Positions 24,845 through 27,294 of a stretch of DNA of 27,294 nucleotides are shown piece after piece. This stretch comes from DATFEN01 sp035691285 (GTDB lineage Bacteria; Acidobacteriota; Vicinamibacteria; Fen-336). Below the pieces are notes generated by a model, which ran no database searches, had not been told where the DNA came from, and saw nothing but the letters and a program-made list of their open reading frames with translations. A program made the translations under genes and the position numbers. The stretch covers positions 1 through 27,294 of the forward strand of contig DASSJI010000165.1 of the NCBI GenBank assembly GCA_035691285.1. Direction: 5' to 3'. Numbering within the stretch: position 1 is the first letter of the stretch; each line of letters opens with the position of its first letter.

Positions 24845-25078
24845 ATGGAGCCCCCGAGTACCTGCCAGTCGTGCCGGCGCGCCGCCTCCGAGGGGAGCTT
24901 GTCGTACCGCAAGGGCCAGGAGACGATTCACCACGCAACCTTCCTGCAGTGCGACGTATGCGAGCGATATGCCTGCGCCGACTGCCTCGAGGTCTACGAC
25001 ATCTTTTCGGGCTACGACTTCCTGTGCCACGAGTGCGCGCGCTCCTTCCCGCCCCCCCGCGGCGAACGGGGGCACTGA
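24845..25078 (+). CDS. Small eight-cysteine zinc-binding protein
   Basis: A 77-residue protein with four CxxC pairs: Cys7/10, Cys36/39, Cys44/47 and Cys61/64. This is enough for two zinc sites, and the order resembles RING-, FYVE- or LIM-type cross-braced fingers (CDVCERYACADC, then FLCHEC). It has no catalytic motif, signal peptide or membrane helix, so a cytoplasmic adaptor or nucleic-acid-binding role is possible. I do not recognise the family. The ATG at 24845 has no visible Shine-Dalgarno sequence, so the message may be leaderless or poorly translated. It is divergent from the TPR gene across 92 bases. Even cysteine spacing and normal codon use speak for a real gene. Confidence 0.7.
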   Translation: MEPPSTCQSCRRAASEGSLSYRKGQETIHHATFLQCDVCERYACADCLEVYDIFSGYDFLCHECARSFPPPRGERGH

Positions 25079-25198
25079 GGCCGTTCAGGCTGGTGGTCGG
25101 CGGAGCGCACACTGTGGACGAAATCGCCCACCGGATGGAAAAATTCGGACATCCAGCAACGTTGGCCCGCAGAGGGCAAGCCTACAACTCGTTGATCC

Positions 25199-25215
25199 AA
25201 TTGTAGTTCACAATT
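25199..25215. promoter_or_regulatory. Dyad AATTGT-N5-ACAATT, possible activator or repressor site
   Basis: A perfect 6-base inverted repeat with a 5-base centre lies 23 bases before the -24 element of the sigma-54 promoter, centred about 56 bases before the predicted start. It is closer than most enhancer sites for sigma-54 activators, so it may bind another regulator. Confidence 0.4.
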
Positions 25216-25236
25216 ATTGACAAAGTTGCTGGAAAC

Positions 25237-25252
25237 CGGCACGGCCCTTGCT
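25237..25252 (+). promoter_or_regulatory. Near-consensus sigma-54 (-24/-12) promoter
   Basis: CGGCACGGCCCTTGCT agrees with the sigma-54 consensus TGGCACGNNNNTTGCW at every fixed position except the first (C for T). The invariant GG (25238-25239) and GC (25250-25251) are the required 10 bases apart. Transcription would start near 25263 on the plus strand. No annotated gene lies between it and the terminator ending at 25396, which suggests a short non-coding transcript. Confidence 0.65.
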
Positions 25253-25275
25253 TCGTTCTTATCTTCAGAAAGGCC

Positions 25276-25323
25276 ATGAACGCTTTCCTGATGGCTTATC
25301 CAACCTCAAACCGAACCCGCTGA
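25276..25323 (+). CDS. Possible 15-codon leader or dual-function peptide within the small RNA
   Basis: ATG at 25276 is preceded by AGAAAGG at suitable spacing and opens a 15-residue frame (MNAFLMAYPTSNRTR) ending in TGA at 25321. It lies wholly inside the predicted sigma-54 transcript. So short a frame arises easily by chance. The Shine-Dalgarno-like sequence is the only support. Confidence 0.2.
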   Translation: MNAFLMAYPTSNRTR

Positions 25324-25363
25324 ACCAATCCTACCCCCCTCAACAGGGGACCATCCTCTCTCT

Positions 25364-25396
25364 CGGGGCGCCCGCAATGGCGCCCCGAAGTTTTTT
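25364..25396 (+). terminator. Intrinsic (Rho-independent) terminator
   Basis: CGGGGCGCC (25364-25372) pairs perfectly with GGCGCCCCG (25379-25387) around a CGCAAT loop. AAG and six T (25391-25396) follow on the plus strand. It is the only classic stem plus T-run noticed in the window. Its direction excludes use by the minus-strand lipoprotein operon, so it ends either the small-RNA transcript or a long 3' tail of the zinc-protein message. Confidence 0.88.
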
Positions 25397-25462
25397 GCCC
25401 CGAGGCGTGCAATCCGTCCACCGGGTAGGTCAGTGCGGCGGCTCGCTGCGGCGCTCGCCCGC

Positions 25463-26380
25463 TCACTTCCAGACCAGCCGGTTCTCGTAGATGTCGTTGC
25501 CCTGGGAGAGCATCTTGACGTCGAGGACCCACGACGACACGTCGTCCTCCCAGGCGCCCGTGACCGTAGCCACCAGGACGCGTTGCTTGGCCTGGACCTC
25601 CACTGGCGTCCATTCGACCGCGACCTTCGTCGCCTTTTCGTTGACGATCCGATTGACGCCAACGTTCTCGAGTTTGATGCTGCTCTTCTTCTTGGTGGAG
25701 AGGTTCCTGAGATAGATCTCGACCTTGTAGCTCTCGCCGGGCTTGATGTGGGCAGGCGTGCCGTCCAGCTCGGCGCGGCCGGGCACCTTCGCGGCCCGAC
25801 GCACGTCCCTCTCCTCGACGTCGTCGAAGCCCGCCATGCTCTTCAACCTTCCCTCGGCGCCCTCGGACGACGCCAGGTCGGGAACGAAGGTCCGCGTCTG
25901 GCCGAGGAGGGTGGTCGTGACCAGAGCCTTCCCCTTCTTCGCGGCGGTATCGTTCGGGTCCAGCGCCAGCGCGTCGTCGAAGAGGGTGCGTGCGTCCTCG
26001 AGCTTGCCTGCAGCAAGCGCCGCCCGCGCTGCGGCGACGATGCCCCCTACGCGTGCAGCCCGCAGGTCCCCCGCCGTCGGGCTCGGCGGAGGGGTGGGCG
26101 GGGCCGGCGGCGTCGAGAGTGACTTCGGCGGTGAGGCGGGAGTCGCCGCCATGGTCGCGGCCGGGAGCGTCGTGGCGACCGGGAGGTCGATCGTCGGCGC
26201 GGGTGCGCTCGGGACTGCCGGTGTCGCGACGACGCCAGGCGGAGCCGAGGATGCAGGGGAGGGGATCGATCGAGGCTCCGCACTCGGCTGCGCGCGGCAG
26301 CCGCCGAGCGTCGCTGCTGCGGCCAACGATGCGGCCGCTCCGAGGATCCTGGCGCCCTCGGGAAGGACGCCGCTATTCAC
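25463..26380 (-). CDS. Lipoprotein with proline-rich linker and helical-repeat region
   Basis: A 305-residue protein starting at GTG 26380, which overlaps the stop of the upstream propeller gene (GTGA). The N-terminus has a hydrophobic stretch ending in the lipobox LGGC (Cys28) followed by Arg, pointing to lipid anchoring, probably in the outer membrane. Residues about 35-110 are rich in Pro, Ala, Ser and Thr (a flexible linker). Residues about 115-150 form a TPR-like helical pair (AARAALAAGKLEDARTLFDD, ALALDPND). The C-terminal 110 residues look like a beta-sandwich (SYKVEIYLRNLSTKK, RVLVATVTGAWEDD). No enzyme motif is visible, and I do not recognise the family. A structural or binding role next to a PD40 propeller protein is the most that can be inferred. 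Confidence 0.75.
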   Translation of the reverse strand: MNSGVLPEGARILGAAASLAAAATLGGCRAQPSAEPRSIPSPASSAPPGVVATPAVPSAPAPTIDLPVATTLPAATMAATPASPPKSLSTPPAPPTPPPSPTAGDLRAARVGGIVAAARAALAAGKLEDARTLFDDALALDPNDTAAKKGKALVTTTLLGQTRTFVPDLASSEGAEGRLKSMAGFDDVEERDVRRAAKVPGRAELDGTPAHIKPGESYKVEIYLRNLSTKKKSSIKLENVGVNRIVNEKATKVAVEWTPVEVQAKQRVLVATVTGAWEDDVSSWVLDVKMLSQGNDIYENRLVWK

Positions 26381-27294
26381 TGAGGAAACTCCGCCAGCCA
26401 GATGTCACCCTCGCGGCGGGCCTCGAGGTAGGCGATCCAGCGGCCGTCGCGGGTCACGCTGAAGGTGGTCCAGCTTCCCTCCTGGGGGAGGCTGCCCTGG
26501 GGCAGGATCTCCTTGCGACGACCCGACACGACATCCATGAGGACCAGCGCGCCGCGCTTGTTGAACAGGATGCGGCGGCTGTCCGGCAGCCAAGCCGCCG
26601 CCTCGCTCGAATCGTCCAGCTTGCGAACGGTCCGGGCCTCGATCGAGTAGAGGTAGAGGCCCCCAGGAAACGTCGCCTGCGGGCCGCCCAGCAGCGAGCG
26701 GCCGTCGGGTGACCACGACCACGTGTTGAAGTCGCTCCCGATGTCCCCCACGGGGAGTCTCTCGGCCGGCTCGCTGGGAGATGGCAAGGACGGATCGAAG
26801 AGAGCCACACCGCCGTCCGATCCTGCGGCGATACGCCGCCCGTCAGGAGACCAGGACGGCGCGAAAGCAGGCTTGCCGGCCGACACACGCCGGAGGCCGC
26901 TGCCATCGATCCGCATCGTCCACACCTGAGTTGTGCTTTCACGTTGCGAGAAGAATGCGATGCTCTGGCCGTCGGGCGACACGCTCAGCGCACGGTGCTG
27001 GTAGGAGGCGTCCGAAAGCTGGGAGTAGCCGGTGCCATCGGCGCGTACGATGCCGAGGCTCTCCCAGGGCAGGCTGCGCCTGGAGAACGCCAGCAGCGCC
27101 CCGTCGGGCGACCAGCGCAGTTCCTGGAGTGGCTGTCCTCGGAGCACTGGCACCGGCGGGCCAGCCAACACTTCGCCCTCCGGATCGAAGGCGACCTTCC
27201 AGGCATCGGCGCGCCAGTCCCGCGTACCGAATGCCAGCCGCCGGCCGTCTTTCGAGACGCTCAGGAGCCCGCTCCACTCGGCGGGGGTGGTCAG
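26377..27294 (-). CDS. PD40/TolB-like beta-propeller protein, C-terminal 305 residues
   Basis: The reading frame is open from the window edge at 27294 to the TGA at 26377-26379, so the N-terminus is missing. The visible part contains seven PD40-type blade motifs, among them SKDGRRLAFG, SPDGALLAFS, SPDGQSIAFF, SPDGRRIAAG, SPDGRSLLGG, LPDSRRILFN and TRDGRWIAYL. These motifs are typical of TolB-like propellers, which bind proteins or sugars. In many acidobacterial genomes such propellers form the C-terminal half of Ser/Thr kinases or winged-helix regulators; which applies here cannot be seen. It is translationally coupled to the downstream lipoprotein gene. The protein is at least 305 residues. 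Confidence 0.85.
   Translation of the reverse strand: MTTPAEWSGLLSVSKDGRRLAFGTRDWRADAWKVAFDPEGEVLAGPPVPVLRGQPLQELRWSPDGALLAFSRRSLPWESLGIVRADGTGYSQLSDASYQHRALSVSPDGQSIAFFSQRESTTQVWTMRIDGSGLRRVSAGKPAFAPSWSPDGRRIAAGSDGGVALFDPSLPSPSEPAERLPVGDIGSDFNTWSWSPDGRSLLGGPQATFPGGLYLYSIEARTVRKLDDSSEAAAWLPDSRRILFNKRGALVLMDVVSGRRKEILPQGSLPQEGSWTTFSVTRDGRWIAYLEARREGDIWLAEFPQ

Larger units (their letters stand above)
25263..25396 (+). ncRNA. Candidate sigma-54-driven small RNA of about 134 nt
   Basis: The predicted transcript runs from the sigma-54 start to the end of the intrinsic terminator. It contains possible stems GCCAT/ATGGC (about 25273-25295) and CCCCT-CAAC-AGGGG (25336-25349), and a pyrimidine-rich unpaired stretch (CCATCCTCTCTCTC) next to the terminator that could pair with ribosome binding sites. 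It resembles no RNA family I know (not 6S, SRP RNA or tmRNA). The support is the promoter and terminator pair and the lower GC content; expression is not shown. Confidence 0.5.
25079..25462. other. Gene-free, AT-richer intergenic region
   Basis: These 384 bases are the only gap over 300 bases in the window and are clearly richer in A+T than their surroundings up to about 25360. They hold an AATTGT dyad, a near-consensus sigma-54 promoter, a possible 15-codon frame, a small CCCCT-CAAC-AGGGG hairpin (25336-25349) and a strong plus-strand terminator. GGATG (25133-25137) and CATCC (25150-25154) form another short inverted repeat. No protein-coding gene of normal length is supported. From 25397 to 25462 nothing recognisable is seen. 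Confidence 0.7.

Noticed and set aside
25113..25205. Possible 30-codon frame (start GTG 25113) in the AT-richer gap
   Set aside because: No ribosome binding site, no family match and very short; the region is better explained by regulatory sequence.
25263..25396. 6S RNA, SRP RNA, tmRNA or a tRNA in the intergenic region
   Set aside because: Length, lack of conserved core sequences and lack of tRNA arms do not fit any of these.

Overview
The window is GC-rich DNA (roughly 70% G+C by eye), densely packed with genes and with many GTGA or ATGA start/stop overlaps. No rRNA, tRNA, IS element, phage gene or CRISPR array was seen. The mix of genes suggests an environmental bacterium of the Acidobacteriota or Myxococcota/Desulfobacterota type: an ECF sigma factor with a membrane partner, a Ser/Thr kinase carrying TolB-N-like and TPR regions, a PD40 propeller protein, DUF885 and PEP/pyruvate-binding proteins. 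This placement is inferred from gene content only; there is no phylogenetic marker.

Layout. 1-795 (minus): ECF sigma factor followed by the start of a probable anti-sigma factor. 839-2623 (plus): exported DUF885 metallohydrolase. 2787-8959 (plus): glutamate dehydrogenase, then two PEP-synthase-type ATP-grasp proteins that lack the phosphohistidine domain, the second ending in a nucleotidyltransferase domain. 8913-10578 (minus): metallophosphoesterase and an enoyl-CoA hydratase/isomerase. 10673-12874 (plus): soluble Ser/Thr kinase. 12890-13679 (minus): dps preceded by a truncated, frameshifted ahpD relic. 13783-20536 (plus): a compact run of copper P-type ATPase, cupredoxin-YHS protein, an Hsp90-like ATPase/transglutaminase membrane fusion, and a probable degenerate Hsp90-like partner. 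20540-22687: two divergent radical SAM genes, one an orphan amrS. 22692-24752 (minus): exported TPR protein. 24845-25078 (plus): small eight-cysteine protein. 25079-25462: an AT-richer gap with a near-consensus sigma-54 promoter and an intrinsic terminator, a candidate small RNA. 25463-27294 (minus): a lipoprotein coupled to an incomplete PD40 propeller protein.

How the genes may work together. The gdh unit joins glutamate/2-oxoglutarate metabolism to two ATP-grasp proteins that could sense or use pyruvate and ATP, one of them a possible nucleotidylating enzyme. The copper genes would export Cu(I) and handle it outside the cytoplasm. The most unusual module is 16416-20536: a cytoplasmic Hsp90-like ATPase is joined through the membrane to a transglutaminase-fold domain with an intact Cys-His-Asp triad, and is translationally coupled to a protein that looks like an ATPase-dead relative. 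By analogy with MoxR/TgpA-type pairings of an ATPase with a membrane transglutaminase, this could be an ATP-controlled periplasmic cysteine enzyme. That role is inference.
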